A stretch of 64,000 bases of DNA from Pareuzebyella sediminis (GCF_008367235.1 NZ_VTZS01000006.1:248001-312000); one strand, 5' to 3'. Positions 8,792-19,553 are shown, counted from the first letter of the stretch. Program-made: numbers and translations. The notes: generated from the sequence alone by a model not told the origin.

Positions 8792-11647
8792 CTATTTTAA
8801 GGAAAGATTTAATCTGGCGAATAAATATCTACCCCCAATACCGAACTGCTGTGCCCGACGAGACCAATCGAATCGACCGCCACTTCGGTTTCCGAACTGT
8901 TCTTCCGCCCTATCAGGGTATATATCGAATAAGTTGTTCGCCCCAATGGTTAGTGTAAGGGCATCGGATGCCTTGTAGCCGATAGATAAATCGGTTACCA
9001 ACTTAGTACCAAAAACTTGTTGGTTTTCAACTACTGTAGTGGCTTCGGTAACTTCCCCAAAAAAAACATTTCTCAAAAAGACAATCCATCGATCTGAAGT
9101 CAGGCTATTTGAGAGGTTAATTTTCGTTCTTGGAACAGCCTCTTCGAGATACACCCTACTATCTTCTGGAAAGTAGGTATCTATCAAACCTGCATTTCGT
9201 AACACCTCGGAGGCATTAATATCTCCAATTTGATTGGTTTTTGATAGTGTACCCGCCAAATCGGACTTTAATCTCCAATTAGAACCTATAGTCGTATTAT
9301 GCGTTATCACAATATCCAAACCTCTCGATTCTGTGTCAATGGCATTGGCAAAAAAGGAAGCAGCCGTAGCGTTCGCCTGTCTTAAAAGATTGTCGAGCTC
9401 TGTTCCCGTTCCCGGGCCTGAAAACTGGCCCGTGTATACGACCCTATCATTAATTTCGACGTAATAGCCGTCTACGGTGATTGTCAAATTCGCGTCGGGT
9501 ATCTTCGCCGTCAACCCAAGACTGATACTTTGAGAAGTTTCCTCCTTCAACTCGGGAATACCCAAAAGTTTTGCTGCCCTGCTATCATTGGCAAAAGTAC
9601 CCACCTCTTGCGGATTTCCGTTCTGATCAAAAATCGTAGACGTAGAATTGAAATTGATCTGATGAAGGGAAGGAGCGCGAAAACCTGTATTTGCCGCCCC
9701 TCGAATATTTAGATTATCGGAAACTTTATAGCGAGCGGCCAATTTAAAATTAATGGTAGAACCAAAGTCGCTATAATTCTCAAAACGGGTAGCAAAGCTC
9801 GCCAAAAATCGCTCTGAAAAATCAGCTTCAAGATCAACATAACCTGCAACGCTACTGCGCCCACGCGACAATTCATTGCTTGGGCTAAACCCGGGGAATA
9901 CTTGAGACCCGCCCGGTCTTGCATTTCCAAAAAAGTCTTGGGCCGGTTGTTGTGACGCCAACGTTATTCGTTGTCCATTGGCTGTATATTGCGCATAAGA
10001 AGCTTCTTCACCGGCAACGATATCATAGTTCTCCACGCGGTATTCCGCTCCAAAGGCTATATTCAAACCGGCCATGACGTCGTCAAAAAATTGTGTAATA
10101 TCCAGGTTCGATGTGTTTTGGGAAAATGAGAATCCCCCGGCGTCGAAAATCGTCGGCGAAGCGTTTTGCAAGGACGCATTAAAGGTATTTCCAATCGTAT
10201 ACAAAAAGGAGTTTCTTCCGTATGTGTTACTCAAATCGACATTCCATTCTCCTACTTTTCCCTTAATACCTACTGATAAGGACTGATCTTTAATATTGGA
10301 ATTAATTTCTGGTAAAAAGCCGTTAATGTACGCAGGTGTAAACGTACGACTTTGGTTCGGAAGGCGATAAAAACCTGCTGAATTACCAGTTCTTGAACTA
10401 ATCCCGGCAAAGGAATATATCTCGGTGCCCTCCCCATCAAGAGGAAGACTAAAATTGGCGAACAAACGGCCGCCACGCAAAGCCGACTGGCCCACACGCA
10501 TATTATAATCGCTTCTTTGCTGCCCACGCGCCGCCAATTCCGCTTCGGTCGCATCCGTAGAAAGAATGGGTTGCAATTCTTCCTTGGTCGTCGCGCCATT
10601 AATGTCTATTCCCGCCTGACCGGCATATTGAATAACATCGGCAACATCGTCATCTAGTAACCCAGTAATATCGTAGCCCGCATCGTTCGCTACGCGTTCT
10701 ATCACATTGTATTGGTTAAAAACTTCTCCTTCCCATTCTTTCATTCTACTATAATCTTGACGCACATCGAAATCACCTGAAAGCGTGAAAAATCCGCCAT
10801 TATTTCCTAGTGGCAAACCATAACTTCCCGCAATATTGGTCGATTCCCCATCGACGCCCCCTGTTTGGTCATTCGCGTTTTTAGTAAAATTCGCCCCTGT
10901 AGTGACCGTGGTATTCAATTCGTTTACCGTCTTGTTCAACACGATGTTGATCACACCGGCGATAGCGTCAGAGCCATACTGGGCTGCCGCACCATCTCGT
11001 AAAACTTCGATACGCTGAATCGCAGCTGCAGGAATGGCGTTCAGGTCCGTACCCACACTACCTCGGCCAAATGTGCCGTTCACATTGATCAATGAAGAGG
11101 TATGCCTTCTTTTCCCATTAATCAAAACTAATACTTGATCTGGCCCAAGGCCTCGAAGTGATGCGGGGTCGATATGATCGGTTCCATCAGAAATGGTCTG
11201 CGTATTTGAGGTAAACGACGGCGCTACATAATTTAGTATTTGATTAAGGTTGACCTGCGGGGCAACATTGTTCAACTCTTTCATATCAATAACATCGACC
11301 GGTACGGTACTTTCCGTTGCTGTTCGATTAGGGTTTCTAGACCCCACTATGACTACTTCCGCTAGCGCTACACCCGATGTCAATTGTACTTTCATATCGT
11401 TGCTCGCGGTAACCTCTTGCGATTCAAAGCCAATATATGAAACCACTAAAGTATCACCGACTTCGGCGTTTATGGTAAAAACACCATCGAAGTCCGTAGT
11501 CGATCCCGTTGTTGTCCCTTTGATAACCACAGATGCTCCCGGCAAAGGAGAACCTTCGTCATCTACCACAGTCCCGTTTATTTGGGCATTTGAAAAACTG
11601 ACCATAGCCAATAAAAAGACCATAGCTAAAAATTGTTGATTTTTCAT
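8792..11647 (-). CDS. TonB-dependent outer membrane receptor with carboxypeptidase-regulatory-like domain
   Basis: This 951-residue outer membrane transporter has a signal peptide ending near Ala21. A carboxypeptidase D regulatory-like domain follows ([18 protein letters not shown], residues about 22-100), then a plug domain (about 110-225, with [20 protein letters not shown]) and a long beta-barrel. It is stand-alone, with no SusD partner next to it, and has its own terminator. The architecture points to import of siderophores, vitamins or small nutrients powered by TonB. The substrate cannot be read from the sequence. The C-terminus ends in LSLK rather than an aromatic residue. Confidence 0.9.
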   Translation of the reverse strand: MKNQQFLAMVFLLAMVSFSNAQINGTVVDDEGSPLPGASVVIKGTTTGSTTDFDGVFTINAEVGDTLVVSYIGFESQEVTASNDMKVQLTSGVALAEVVIVGSRNPNRTATESTVPVDVIDMKELNNVAPQVNLNQILNYVAPSFTSNTQTISDGTDHIDPASLRGLGPDQVLVLINGKRRHTSSLINVNGTFGRGSVGTDLNAIPAAAIQRIEVLRDGAAAQYGSDAIAGVINIVLNKTVNELNTTVTTGANFTKNANDQTGGVDGESTNIAGSYGLPLGNNGGFFTLSGDFDVRQDYSRMKEWEGEVFNQYNVIERVANDAGYDITGLLDDDVADVIQYAGQAGIDINGATTKEELQPILSTDATEAELAARGQQRSDYNMRVGQSALRGGRLFANFSLPLDGEGTEIYSFAGISSRTGNSAGFYRLPNQSRTFTPAYINGFLPEINSNIKDQSLSVGIKGKVGEWNVDLSNTYGRNSFLYTIGNTFNASLQNASPTIFDAGGFSFSQNTSNLDITQFFDDVMAGLNIAFGAEYRVENYDIVAGEEASYAQYTANGQRITLASQQPAQDFFGNARPGGSQVFPGFSPSNELSRGRSSVAGYVDLEADFSERFLASFATRFENYSDFGSTINFKLAARYKVSDNLNIRGAANTGFRAPSLHQINFNSTSTIFDQNGNPQEVGTFANDSRAAKLLGIPELKEETSQSISLGLTAKIPDANLTITVDGYYVEINDRVVYTGQFSGPGTGTELDNLLRQANATAASFFANAIDTESRGLDIVITHNTTIGSNWRLKSDLAGTLSKTNQIGDINASEVLRNAGLIDTYFPEDSRVYLEEAVPRTKINLSNSLTSDRWIVFLRNVFFGEVTEATTVVENQQVFGTKLVTDLSIGYKASDALTLTIGANNLFDIYPDRAEEQFGNRSGGRFDWSRRAQQFGIGGRYLFARLNLSLK

Positions 11648-11657
11648 AGTACACTAG

Positions 11658-11692
11658 TTTGAGTTTATAATCCTAGAAGTTAAGTAAATTTG
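11658..11692 (+). promoter_or_regulatory. Candidate promoter for pepT
   Basis: TTTG, 23 nt, TAAATTTG on the plus strand, about 100 nt before the pepT start. The boxes match the flavobacterial consensus but the spacing is at the long end. It lies in the divergent region shared with the TonB-dependent receptor. Confidence 0.4.
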
Positions 11693-11791
11693 ACGGAGCC
11701 TGTAAGAAAATATGTAGAATATAATCTACACTAGAGATTTACGGCACTCGAATTCTTCCTATTTTGTACTTTTAAGGCAAATGAATTTTCT

Positions 11792-13024
11792 ATGAAAAAC
11801 CTCCTAGACCGCTTTTTGGGCTACGTTAAAATCGATACCCAAAGCGACCCAAGCTCAAAGACTACCCCCAGTAGTGAAAAACAATGGTATTTGGCCAACG
11901 AGCTTGCCGAAGAACTTGAGAATATTGGTATGGAGGAAGTCACCATAGATGACAACGCCTATATCATGGCGACGTTGCCCAGTAATTCCGACACTCCTGT
12001 TCCGACGATAGGTTTTATTTCGCATTTTGATACTTCTCCCGACTTTACCGGTACGGATGTAAACCCTCAGATCATAGAAGATTACGATGGAGGTGATATC
12101 GTGCTTAATGCTTTGGAAAACATAGTGTTATCACCAAGTTATTTCGATGACCTGTTACGTTATAAAGGGCAAACATTGATTACGACGGATGGAAATACAC
12201 TTTTGGGCGCAGATGATAAGGCCGGAATCGCAGAAATAATCACGGCCATGGAGTATCTTATCGACCATCCTGAAATTAAACATGGTAAAATTAGGGTAGG
12301 ATTTACACCAGATGAAGAAATCGGGCGGGGGGCCCACCAATTCAATGTGGAGAAATTCGGGGCCGATTGGGCCTATACCATAGATGGCAGCGAAGTGGGC
12401 GAACTGGAATATGAAAATTTTAATGCGGCCAAGGCCAAGGTATCGATCAAGGGCAAGAGCGTACATCCGGGATATGCAAAGAACAAAATGGTAAATGCCA
12501 TTAGCATCGCCACTGAATTTCTAGGCATTCTACCGCCTGAAGAAACACCACAAAATACCGAAGGACGACAAGGTTTTTTTCATGTTCACCATCTCAAGGG
12601 AAGCATTGAAATGGCCGAATTCGAGCTTATAATAAGGGACCATGACAAAGTGCAATTTGAAGAGCGAAAAAAACTGTTGATTGCCATTGCCGATAAACTC
12701 AACCACTATTATAACAATTGCATCGATTTACAGATTACCGATCAATATTATAATATGAAAGCGAAGGTCGAACCGGTCTATCATATCGTAGAAATTGCCC
12801 GAGAGGCGATGGAAGCGGTCGGGGTAAAGCCCATCATTAAACCTATTCGAGGAGGCACGGACGGCTCTCAACTAAGTTATATGGGACTGCCCTGCCCCAA
12901 TATTTTTGCCGGGGGCCATAATTTTCATGGAAAATATGAATATATTCCGTTGGAAAGCATGCAAAAGGCGGTCGATGTAATCGTCAAGATTTGTGAGCTG
13001 GTAGGTCAGAAAAGAAAGGAATGA
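11792..13024 (+). CDS. pepT: Peptidase T (tripeptide aminopeptidase, M20B)
   Basis: This cytoplasmic di-zinc aminopeptidase releases N-terminal residues from tripeptides. Its 410 residues match the family length. Metal and catalytic residues are visible in order: HFDTSPD (about residue 78), GADDKAG (about 140), DEEIGRG (about 174), IDGSEVGE (about 197) and GGHNFHGK (about 374). It starts at an ATG and is followed after 78 nt by an unrelated small gene on the same strand. Confidence 0.94.
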   Translation: MKNLLDRFLGYVKIDTQSDPSSKTTPSSEKQWYLANELAEELENIGMEEVTIDDNAYIMATLPSNSDTPVPTIGFISHFDTSPDFTGTDVNPQIIEDYDGGDIVLNALENIVLSPSYFDDLLRYKGQTLITTDGNTLLGADDKAGIAEIITAMEYLIDHPEIKHGKIRVGFTPDEEIGRGAHQFNVEKFGADWAYTIDGSEVGELEYENFNAAKAKVSIKGKSVHPGYAKNKMVNAISIATEFLGILPPEETPQNTEGRQGFFHVHHLKGSIEMAEFELIIRDHDKVQFEERKKLLIAIADKLNHYYNNCIDLQITDQYYNMKAKVEPVYHIVEIAREAMEAVGVKPIIKPIRGGTDGSQLSYMGLPCPNIFAGGHNFHGKYEYIPLESMQKAVDVIVKICELVGQKRKE

Positions 13025-13102
13025 TGGCATCATACGGATTGCAAATATTTTAAGGATATCCTTCTAAAACAAATTCTTACACATTCTAACACTACTTAAA
13101 AT

Positions 13103-13702
13103 ATGGGTAGTTCGAACAAAGTGGAAGCCTATTACAATGAAGCACACCGATTCAGATCGGCTTTGGGCAAACTGCGTGAACTGGCTCTAAGTGCCGGCTT
13201 GGAAGAAACTTTTAAATGGAATTTTCCGACGTATACCCTAAAAGGAAAAAATGTATTATCAATCTGTAGATTCAAAAATCATTTCGGTATCTGGTTCTTT
13301 AACGGCGTATTTTTAGAAGATCCGAAAAAGGTGCTCAAAAATGCACAAAAAGGGAAGACCCAAGCCATGCGACATTGGAAATTCTCAGATGAAAAGGAAA
13401 TTGATGTAAAAGCGGTTTACGGGTATATGCTCGAGGCCATCGAAAACCAGAAAAAGGGAATTCGGCTCAAACCAGCGCCAAAAGCCCATACTTACGACAT
13501 CGAGATACCTGAATTATTGCAAAAAGCTTTTCAAGAAAATCCAAAGACAAAAAAAGCTTTTCAGAAGCTTACTCCTTATAAACAAAAGGAATACACCGAG
13601 TATATAGCGGATGCCAAACGCGAATCGACAAAACTGGCCAGACTTGAAAAGATTCTTCCGATGATCCTAGCAGAAAAAGGTCTCAACGATGCGTATCGTT
13701 AG
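13103..13702 (+). CDS. YdeI/OmpD-associated family protein (DUF1801 plus OmdA)
   Basis: The 199-residue cytoplasmic protein has an N-terminal DUF1801 fold (TFKWNFPTYTLKGKNVLSICRF, residues about 30-65). Its lysine-rich C-terminal OmdA-type segment (IPELLQKAF to KLTPYKQKEYTEYI, about 130-180) is typical of YdeI proteins linked to bacteriocin or peptide resistance in enterobacteria. Function in Bacteroidota is not established. It follows pepT on the same strand and could be co-transcribed. Confidence 0.82.
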   Translation: MGSSNKVEAYYNEAHRFRSALGKLRELALSAGLEETFKWNFPTYTLKGKNVLSICRFKNHFGIWFFNGVFLEDPKKVLKNAQKGKTQAMRHWKFSDEKEIDVKAVYGYMLEAIENQKKGIRLKPAPKAHTYDIEIPELLQKAFQENPKTKKAFQKLTPYKQKEYTEYIADAKRESTKLARLEKILPMILAEKGLNDAYR

Positions 13703-13775
13703 TATTTGTTCACAATCAAAATTCATTATTTCCTTTTTGGAGATCCTGACATAGGATCTTCCTAAACAACGGTAT

Positions 13776-15125
13776 TCAGACCATGGGTAACTTCCATCCG
13801 TTTTGATAATTGGCCATTAAGAATTTGTTGGCACCCTCTTGTGTAAAACCGCCCTTGGCCTCGTCCCAGTAAATGCGGTTTCCGCTTTTGAAGGCGACAT
13901 TGCCCATATGGGAAACCAATGCCGCATTGTACCCCACCTCTATGGGCGCATTAAGTTGTGAGGCATCACGACTAGTAACGGTATCGATGAAATTTTTGGT
14001 ATGTAAATCGAGCCCAACAGCATCGCCTTTACCCTTAGAAATGGCCTCCATTTTAGGTATACCGGGTTTGCCCCAACCCTGAAACTCCTCTTCGGGAATG
14101 ACCTCCCAACCATTTCGATCGACGACCAAGGTACCCAAGTTTCCTATAAATGCGATACCATGATTTCTGCCGTAGTTTCCACCATCGATTCCGGTAGCAT
14201 GCTCCCATAAGATTGAAAATCCATCGTACTCATATACGGTCTGAAGCGTATCAGGTGTTTCTGAAGCGTCATCGGGGTAGGCAAATTTTCCACCCAGAGC
14301 CATCACAGATTTAGGTGTGCCTGCCTTCATACCGTACAAGGCATAGTCTATAAGATGAACGCCCCAATCGGTCATCAGTCCGCCGGCGTAATCCCAGAAC
14401 CATCTAAAGTTAAAATGAAAACGGTTGGGGTTGAAAGGGCGATCGGGAGCGGGTCCCAGCCACATTTTATAATCCACGCCTTCAGGTGCCTGAGCATCTG
14501 GGAGTACAGGAACAGGTTTCATCCATCCTTGATAGGCCCATGCTTTGGAGAGACGTATGTTACCCAGCTTACCTGAATGTACAAAATCAATGGCGTCAAC
14601 AAAATGGGGTTGACTTCTTTGCCATTGACCTATCTGCACCATTCGATCACTGGCACCTACATAGTCTCGCATAATATTGGCCTCTTGAACCGAATTGGCA
14701 ATGGGTTTCTCACAGTACACATCTTTTCCGGCCTGCAGGGCATCGGTCAATTGAAGGCAGTGCCAATGATCGGGGGTACCTATTATTACCACATCGATAT
14801 CCTGGTTTTCGAGCATCTTACGGTAGTCTCTGTACCACATGGGCTTTTTGATGCCGGCTTTTTCCAAATCGGCCGTGCGTTTCTTCAATACATTTTCATC
14901 TACATCACACAGGCCAATTACATTGACTTCGCTTATCTTGAGCATTGAACTAAGGTCACTGAACCCCATTCCGTTACAACCAATGAGCCCTACATTGATA
15001 CGATCATTGGCTCCTACTCGCTTTCGCATAATCGCCAATAGCTCCATTGGAAAAAAAAATGCGGCTCCTGAGCCCGCCAGAGCCAATGAACTTTTTCTTA
15101 TAAAACCTCTTCTACTATGATACAT
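13776..15125 (-). CDS. Tat-exported Gfo/Idh/MocA family oxidoreductase
   Basis: This 449-residue NAD(P)-dependent sugar-type oxidoreductase has a twin-arginine signal (SRRGFIRKSSLAL) at the N-terminus. A Rossmann fold follows (INVGLIGCNGMG, residues about 43-55), then the family EKP motif in DVYCEKPIANS (about 132-142). The C-terminal domain is the alpha/beta substrate domain common in exported Bacteroidota members. Such enzymes often handle sugars or glycosides in the periplasm, but no sugar genes are adjacent. It is a single gene. Confidence 0.88.
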   Translation of the reverse strand: MYHSRRGFIRKSSLALAGSGAAFFFPMELLAIMRKRVGANDRINVGLIGCNGMGFSDLSSMLKISEVNVIGLCDVDENVLKKRTADLEKAGIKKPMWYRDYRKMLENQDIDVVIIGTPDHWHCLQLTDALQAGKDVYCEKPIANSVQEANIMRDYVGASDRMVQIGQWQRSQPHFVDAIDFVHSGKLGNIRLSKAWAYQGWMKPVPVLPDAQAPEGVDYKMWLGPAPDRPFNPNRFHFNFRWFWDYAGGLMTDWGVHLIDYALYGMKAGTPKSVMALGGKFAYPDDASETPDTLQTVYEYDGFSILWEHATGIDGGNYGRNHGIAFIGNLGTLVVDRNGWEVIPEEEFQGWGKPGIPKMEAISKGKGDAVGLDLHTKNFIDTVTSRDASQLNAPIEVGYNAALVSHMGNVAFKSGNRIYWDEAKGGFTQEGANKFLMANYQNGWKLPMV

Positions 15126-15230
15126 GACGTTCTGTTTAACAATTATCCCAAGATACCAATTTTCATTTAAAAAAAGTAAGCCTTTGATCAGGGTTCGACC
15201 CTTTATACGATCTCAAAAATAAATCCAAAA

Positions 15231-15264
15231 AAAAAGCACCAGTACTAAAAGTATGGTGCTTATC
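15231..15264 (-). terminator. Terminator after yajC
   Basis: AAGCACC pairs with GGTGCTT around a partly paired inner stem (TAC/GTA). On the minus strand the stem is followed by a run of nine T. It lies 20 nt after the yajC stop and ends the nusB-DUF1573-yajC group. Confidence 0.82.
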
Positions 15265-15283
15265 TATTCAATTACCAAGGAGC

Positions 15284-15571
15284 CTATTTTTTATCGGGCG
15301 CCGAGAGCTTGCGACTCATCTCCATAGAAATGGCGGAACGATCGAACTTAAGCTTACCGGCCATCGTCTCTAGAATACAAGAGAAATCTTTATCGTTCAA
15401 TTCTAAAATCTTACCATGAAGACCGCTTTTTGTTACGACCTTATCACCTCTTTTTAGTGCTGCTGCGAATTTCTTCTCATCTTTCTGACGCTTCATTTGT
15501 GGGCGTATCATAAAAAAATATGCCACCACAAAAATCAATATCATCGGAAGAAACTGTCCTATATCACCCAT
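15284..15571 (-). CDS. yajC: Preprotein translocase accessory subunit YajC
   Basis: The 95-residue inner-membrane protein has one N-terminal transmembrane helix (FLPMILIFVVAYFFMIRP) followed by a positively charged segment (KRQKDEKKF) and the conserved GDKVVTKSGLHGKI core. YajC associates with SecDF and the SecYEG translocon. It follows nusB and DUF1573, a gene order common in Flavobacteriia, and a strong terminator follows it. Confidence 0.93.
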   Translation of the reverse strand: MGDIGQFLPMILIFVVAYFFMIRPQMKRQKDEKKFAAALKRGDKVVTKSGLHGKILELNDKDFSCILETMAGKLKFDRSAISMEMSRKLSAPDKK

Positions 15572-15609
15572 ATTCTAATGTTCTAATGTTCTTGTTTTGA
15601 ATGTAAGAC

Positions 15610-16083
15610 TTACTTTGATGTTGGACCTACAGGAGCACTGCCTTTAGGATTGACGAAAGCTTTGATTCGCAACATCTCAGAACCTTTCTCGGTATTGGCG
15701 GTAACGGTAATGGTTTTTGTAACTTGATTTTGTCCAGAGCCATTAAACTTTACCAAAAGTTCACCAGATTCACCCGGAGCTATAGGATCTTTCGGGGGAT
15801 CTGGAACCGTACAACCACAAGAGCTGGTTGCATTGGTAATAATTAAGGGGGCGTCACCTGTGTTGGTAAACTTAAAAATGGTTTCTTGGGGCGTACCTTG
15901 TTCAATTGTACCGAAATCATGTTCGGTTTCTTCGAATGCCATCACCGGGACCTGCTTACCAGCCTCGTCTCTTTCTGCCGCTTGGGCCACATTATCAGAT
16001 TTTACTTTACTAGATGCATCTTCCTTACAAGAAACCAATGCTAGCACAGAAAATACACTTAAGGTCAAAAGTACTTTTTTCAT
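15610..16083 (-). CDS. DUF1573 lipoprotein
   Basis: From the ATG at 16083 this is a 156-residue lipoprotein (signal ending LALVSC). It has a single Ig-like DUF1573 domain (FGTIEQGTPQETIFKFTNTG) and a conserved SSCGCTVP cysteine motif near residue 90. The frame extends 12 codons upstream, but the signal peptide supports the later ATG. It lies between nusB and yajC in the same orientation. The function is unknown. Confidence 0.88.
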   Translation of the reverse strand: MKKVLLTLSVFSVLALVSCKEDASSKVKSDNVAQAAERDEAGKQVPVMAFEETEHDFGTIEQGTPQETIFKFTNTGDAPLIITNATSSCGCTVPDPPKDPIAPGESGELLVKFNGSGQNQVTKTITVTANTEKGSEMLRIKAFVNPKGSAPVGPTSK

Positions 16084-16196
16084 CTGTTGAAATTTATTTG
16101 TTTTTAGTTTTCCAATCAATTTAGGAAAGGTACGAATACAAAATCCGCCGATTCCTATGCATTTCTTTATTTTGAACGCAAAATTAAGTAAATATA

Positions 16197-17144
16197 TTAT
16201 ATCAAGCCCCTACCTACTTTATTTAGTTTTCCCTCAGCTTTGTATTCTTTCACTAACTTATCCAATATACCATTGATGAATATGCTGCTTTTTGGCGTAG
16301 AATACTCTTTGGCAATTTCAAGAAATTCATTGATAGTTACCTTTTCAGGTATCGAAGGAAAATTCAGTAATTCACAAATCGCCATTTTCAACAATATGGC
16401 ATCAATATCTGCAATGCGATCTTTATCCCAATTTGGGGTTTTTGCTTCGATTTCTTTTGTCAGTTTATCGTCGTTGAGTAACGTTTTTGTCAATAGCTTC
16501 TGGGCAAAATCCATATCGGCATCATCCTTAAGTAATCTGGGCAAGAAGAATCGGTCAGGATGACTTTCTTTAGCCTTCTTAAACAACTTAAGAACAAAAG
16601 TGTTCACGAGAGGGATATCGTCGACCCAAGTGAGTTTATGATCTTCAAAATAATCGTAAATTTTCTCGTTGGGCGCTATGACCTCCTTGAACAAGGTGCT
16701 TAGAAATTCTTTATCTTCAACATAGGTGCTATCAGGTTTGGCCATGTAATCGGCATAACTACGATGTGATATGATATCTTTGAAAACAAGCCTTACATAC
16801 TCATCGTTGAGATACCAGTTCTTCAGGTTTCTTTTTTTGAGTTCGGCCTTTAGCATTTCATTGTTCACAATTTGCAATAACAGCCCATTGTTGATGAATT
16901 TCTCTTTATTGGGATACGTATCCTCGGCAGTAGCCAAATACTTCTTTTTGGATAGCTTTACATTTTCGGCCGCTTTTTGATGAATTTCGACCAAAAGACT
17001 CATTACTAGCAAATAAAGCGAATACATGCTTTCGATACTAAAACGAAGAAATTTTTCCTGTTTTTGAAGAGAATCATCCTTTGATTGGGTCAAGGCATAA
17101 ATACATTGCATCACTTTCACCCGAATATGCCTTCTTGTTAGCAT
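16197..17144 (-). CDS. nusB: Transcription antitermination factor NusB, long form
   Basis: NusB binds boxA RNA with NusE to prevent early termination in rRNA operons. The protein has 315 residues, twice the usual enterobacterial length. It starts with MLTRRHIRVKVMQCIYA and ends with the canonical C-terminal fold (DAILLKMAICELL, IPEKVTINEFLEIAKEYS, FINGILDKL). The extra helical region in the middle is typical of Bacteroidota NusB. It heads the nusB-DUF1573-yajC group. Confidence 0.92.
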   Translation of the reverse strand: MLTRRHIRVKVMQCIYALTQSKDDSLQKQEKFLRFSIESMYSLYLLVMSLLVEIHQKAAENVKLSKKKYLATAEDTYPNKEKFINNGLLLQIVNNEMLKAELKKRNLKNWYLNDEYVRLVFKDIISHRSYADYMAKPDSTYVEDKEFLSTLFKEVIAPNEKIYDYFEDHKLTWVDDIPLVNTFVLKLFKKAKESHPDRFFLPRLLKDDADMDFAQKLLTKTLLNDDKLTKEIEAKTPNWDKDRIADIDAILLKMAICELLNFPSIPEKVTINEFLEIAKEYSTPKSSIFINGILDKLVKEYKAEGKLNKVGRGLI

Positions 17145-17189
17145 GTTAAAGAACTTTTTTGAACAGGATTATTAATGATTTTCACGGGG

Positions 17190-17197
17190 CAAAAGTA
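17190..17197 (-). promoter_or_regulatory. TAnnTTTG promoter box for nusB
   Basis: The minus strand reads TACTTTTG, a perfect -7 box, 45 nt before the nusB ATG. No good -33 box sits at standard distance. Confidence 0.5.
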
Positions 17198-17281
17198 ACA
17201 ATCTATTTTCAATAGCACATTCAAAAACCCAGTTTATCGTTCTTATACATTTTATAACATTCCTTTTTATGACAAACCGCT

Positions 17282-17289
17282 TATCTTTG
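17282..17289 (+). promoter_or_regulatory. TAnnTTTG promoter box for the ABC exporter
   Basis: TATCTTTG on the plus strand lies 40 nt before the ATG at 17330. It is divergent from the nusB box about 85 nt away. The -33 element is not clear. Confidence 0.5.
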
Positions 17290-17329
17290 GCAAATCGCTA
17301 ATCGATTTTCGGTTTAGGCAAATACGTTG

Positions 17330-19084
17330 ATGAAAGAACTTAAACACCTCAACAAATACTTCAAAAAATACTCGGTCAAATTATTGACCGGTCTTTTTAT
17401 TACCATCATTGCCAAGGTGTTACAATTGGTAATGCCATCTTATGTCAACAAATCAATTTCGGTCGTCGAGCAATTCATGAATTCGGAAATTGCAGAATCG
17501 ATCGCAAAGAACCAACTTCTTTACTATATACTCATTATCGTGGGTGCTGCGCTTCTTTCTGGCTTTTTCACCTTTCTAATGCGACAGACCATTATCAATG
17601 TTTCACGATATATTGAATACGATCTAAAAAACGAGGTATTCGACCATTACCAACTTTTGAGCCTTAACTTTTATAAAAAGAACAGAACAGGTGACCTTAT
17701 GAACCGAATTAGTGAAGATGTAAGCCAAGTACGCATGTATGCGGGTCCTGCTCTCATGTATGGCATCAATACGGTTACCCTTTTTGCGTGCATAATTCCG
17801 ATCATGTTCATAAAGGCCCCTACCCTTGCCATGTACTCTTTACTGCCGTTACCTATACTGTCGGTACTCATCTATCAGATCAGCAAGATCATTCACCAAC
17901 GGAGCACCATTGTACAACAGTTTCTTTCAACCTTATCGACCTTTACGCAAGAGGTTTTCTCAGGAGTCTCGGTCATAAAAGCATACGCCCTAGAACCTAA
18001 AATCAACAAAGACCTTAATGTCTTGGCCATAGAGGGAAAGGATAAAAGTATGGATTTGGCCAAGGTAAATGCCTGGTTTTTTCCACTTATGGTTTTGCTA
18101 ATTGGCATCAGTAATATTTTTGTGATCTACATCGGGGGGAAGCAATACTTGGATGGGGAAATAGAATCGGTAGGAGTGATAGCCGAGTTTATCCTATATG
18201 TCAATATGTTAACTTGGCCCGTCGCTATAGTCGGGTGGTTGACCTCGATCGTACAAAGGGCAGAGGCTTCGCAGAAGCGCATCAATGAATTCCTTAAAGA
18301 AACCCCTGACATCAAAAACTATGTTCTTGAAGACACGCCGATTAGGGGTAAAATTGAATTCAAAAATGTAACCTTTACCTATGAGGACACAGAGATAACG
18401 GCATTAAAAGACATTTCCTTTACCGTAAACGAGGGTGAGACCGTTGCCATTCTCGGAAAGACCGGTTCGGGAAAATCTACGATTCTTGATCTAGTCGCCC
18501 GCCTATACGATGTCACATCGGGGGAAGTTCTAATTGATGACGTACCTATAAAAGATATAAATATCGACAGTCTACGCAAATCCATTGGTGCGGTACCACA
18601 AGATGCCTTTTTATTTTCCGATTCGATAAAAAACAATATAAAATTCGGTAAAGCGACCGCTTCTGAAGAAGAGGTCATCGCGGCCGCAAAAAATGCCGTT
18701 GTACACCAAAACATCATGAACTTTTCGAAGGGGTACGAAACGGTTTTAGGAGAAAGGGGCATTACGCTAAGTGGGGGTCAAAAACAACGTGTTTCGATTG
18801 CCCGGGCATTGCTTAAAGATCCAAAGATCTACCTTTTCGACGATTGTCTTTCAGCGGTCGATACCGAAACTGAAGAGGAGATTTTATCGAATTTGAAAAA
18901 AGCCTCAGCACATAAAACTACCCTTATTGTAAGCCATCGTGTATCATCGGCCAAAAACGCCGATAAGGTGCTCGTATTAAAAGACGGGACGCTTTTACAA
19001 GAGGGTACCCACGAAGAACTGAACGAGCAAGAAGGTTATTACAAAGAACTTTATATTACCCAACTCTCAGAGAAAGAAAACTAG
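17330..19084 (+). CDS. ABC exporter half (fused membrane and ATPase domains)
   Basis: This 584-residue type IV ABC half-transporter has a six-helix membrane domain (about residues 1-310) and an ATPase domain. Walker A is GKTGSGKST (about 384), the signature is LSGGQKQR (about 480), and the switch is IVSHR. After the Walker B aspartate the catalytic position reads LFDDCLSAVD, so aspartate replaces the usual glutamate, as in MdlA-type halves of heterodimeric exporters. No partner half lies next to it. The ATG at 17330 is chosen over a TTG one codon upstream. The substrate is unknown. Confidence 0.88.
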   Translation: MKELKHLNKYFKKYSVKLLTGLFITIIAKVLQLVMPSYVNKSISVVEQFMNSEIAESIAKNQLLYYILIIVGAALLSGFFTFLMRQTIINVSRYIEYDLKNEVFDHYQLLSLNFYKKNRTGDLMNRISEDVSQVRMYAGPALMYGINTVTLFACIIPIMFIKAPTLAMYSLLPLPILSVLIYQISKIIHQRSTIVQQFLSTLSTFTQEVFSGVSVIKAYALEPKINKDLNVLAIEGKDKSMDLAKVNAWFFPLMVLLIGISNIFVIYIGGKQYLDGEIESVGVIAEFILYVNMLTWPVAIVGWLTSIVQRAEASQKRINEFLKETPDIKNYVLEDTPIRGKIEFKNVTFTYEDTEITALKDISFTVNEGETVAILGKTGSGKSTILDLVARLYDVTSGEVLIDDVPIKDINIDSLRKSIGAVPQDAFLFSDSIKNNIKFGKATASEEEVIAAAKNAVVHQNIMNFSKGYETVLGERGITLSGGQKQRVSIARALLKDPKIYLFDDCLSAVDTETEEEILSNLKKASAHKTTLIVSHRVSSAKNADKVLVLKDGTLLQEGTHEELNEQEGYYKELYITQLSEKEN

Positions 19085-19090
19085 ATTTTT

Positions 19091-19122
19091 TTTGCCGTAT
19101 TGGCATTTTTTTCACATTTTTG
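19091..19122 (+). promoter_or_regulatory. Promoter for the PUR-alpha-like gene
   Basis: TTTG, 20 nt, CATTTTTG on the plus strand, differing from the flavobacterial consensus by one base. The leader would be about 30 nt. It begins just after the ABC exporter stop. Confidence 0.55.
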
Positions 19123-19155
19123 AAAGATTAACTATTAACTAGACACTTAAGAGAG

Positions 19156-19530
19156 ATGAGCGAAAAAGATTTAGTGGATCAGGAGGAAATTCATTCCAAA
19201 GTTTTAAGGGCAGGAAGGAGAACTTATTTTTTCGATGTGAGAAGTACCAAAGCTGGCGACTATTATCTCACAATTACGGAAAGTAAAAAATTCACGCATG
19301 ATGATGGTTCATATCATTACAAAAAGCACAAAATCTACCTTTATAAAGAAGATTTTGAGGCTTTTAGAGAAAATGTAGAAGAGATGATGGATTTCATCAT
19401 CGATGAAAAAGGTACTGAGGTTATTTCCGAACGCCATCAAAAGGATTTTAAGAAAGAAGATACACCTAGTGAAAATGGAGAAGCAAAATCCGCAGGTAGT
19501 TTTACCGACCTGAGTTTCGACGATATTTAA
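19156..19530 (+). CDS. PUR-alpha-like DNA/RNA-binding protein (DUF3276)
   Basis: The 124-residue protein has a single PUR repeat (residues about 12-85: KVLRAGRRTYFFDVRSTKAGDYYLTI, given here only by its first part KVLRAGRRTYFF, through HKIYLYKEDFEAF). An acidic, low-complexity tail follows. Bacterial PUR proteins form dimers like the eukaryotic single-stranded nucleic acid binder. It lies alone between the ABC exporter and the M14 peptidase, with its own promoter and terminator. Confidence 0.88.
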   Translation: MSEKDLVDQEEIHSKVLRAGRRTYFFDVRSTKAGDYYLTITESKKFTHDDGSYHYKKHKIYLYKEDFEAFRENVEEMMDFIIDEKGTEVISERHQKDFKKEDTPSENGEAKSAGSFTDLSFDDI

Positions 19531-19553
19531 GAAAGTTATATCACTTTTATGGA

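Noticed and set aside
15191-15203. AGGG-TTCGA-CCCT resembling a tRNA T arm
   Set aside because: The loop is 5 nt, not 7, and no acceptor, D or anticodon arm is found around it.
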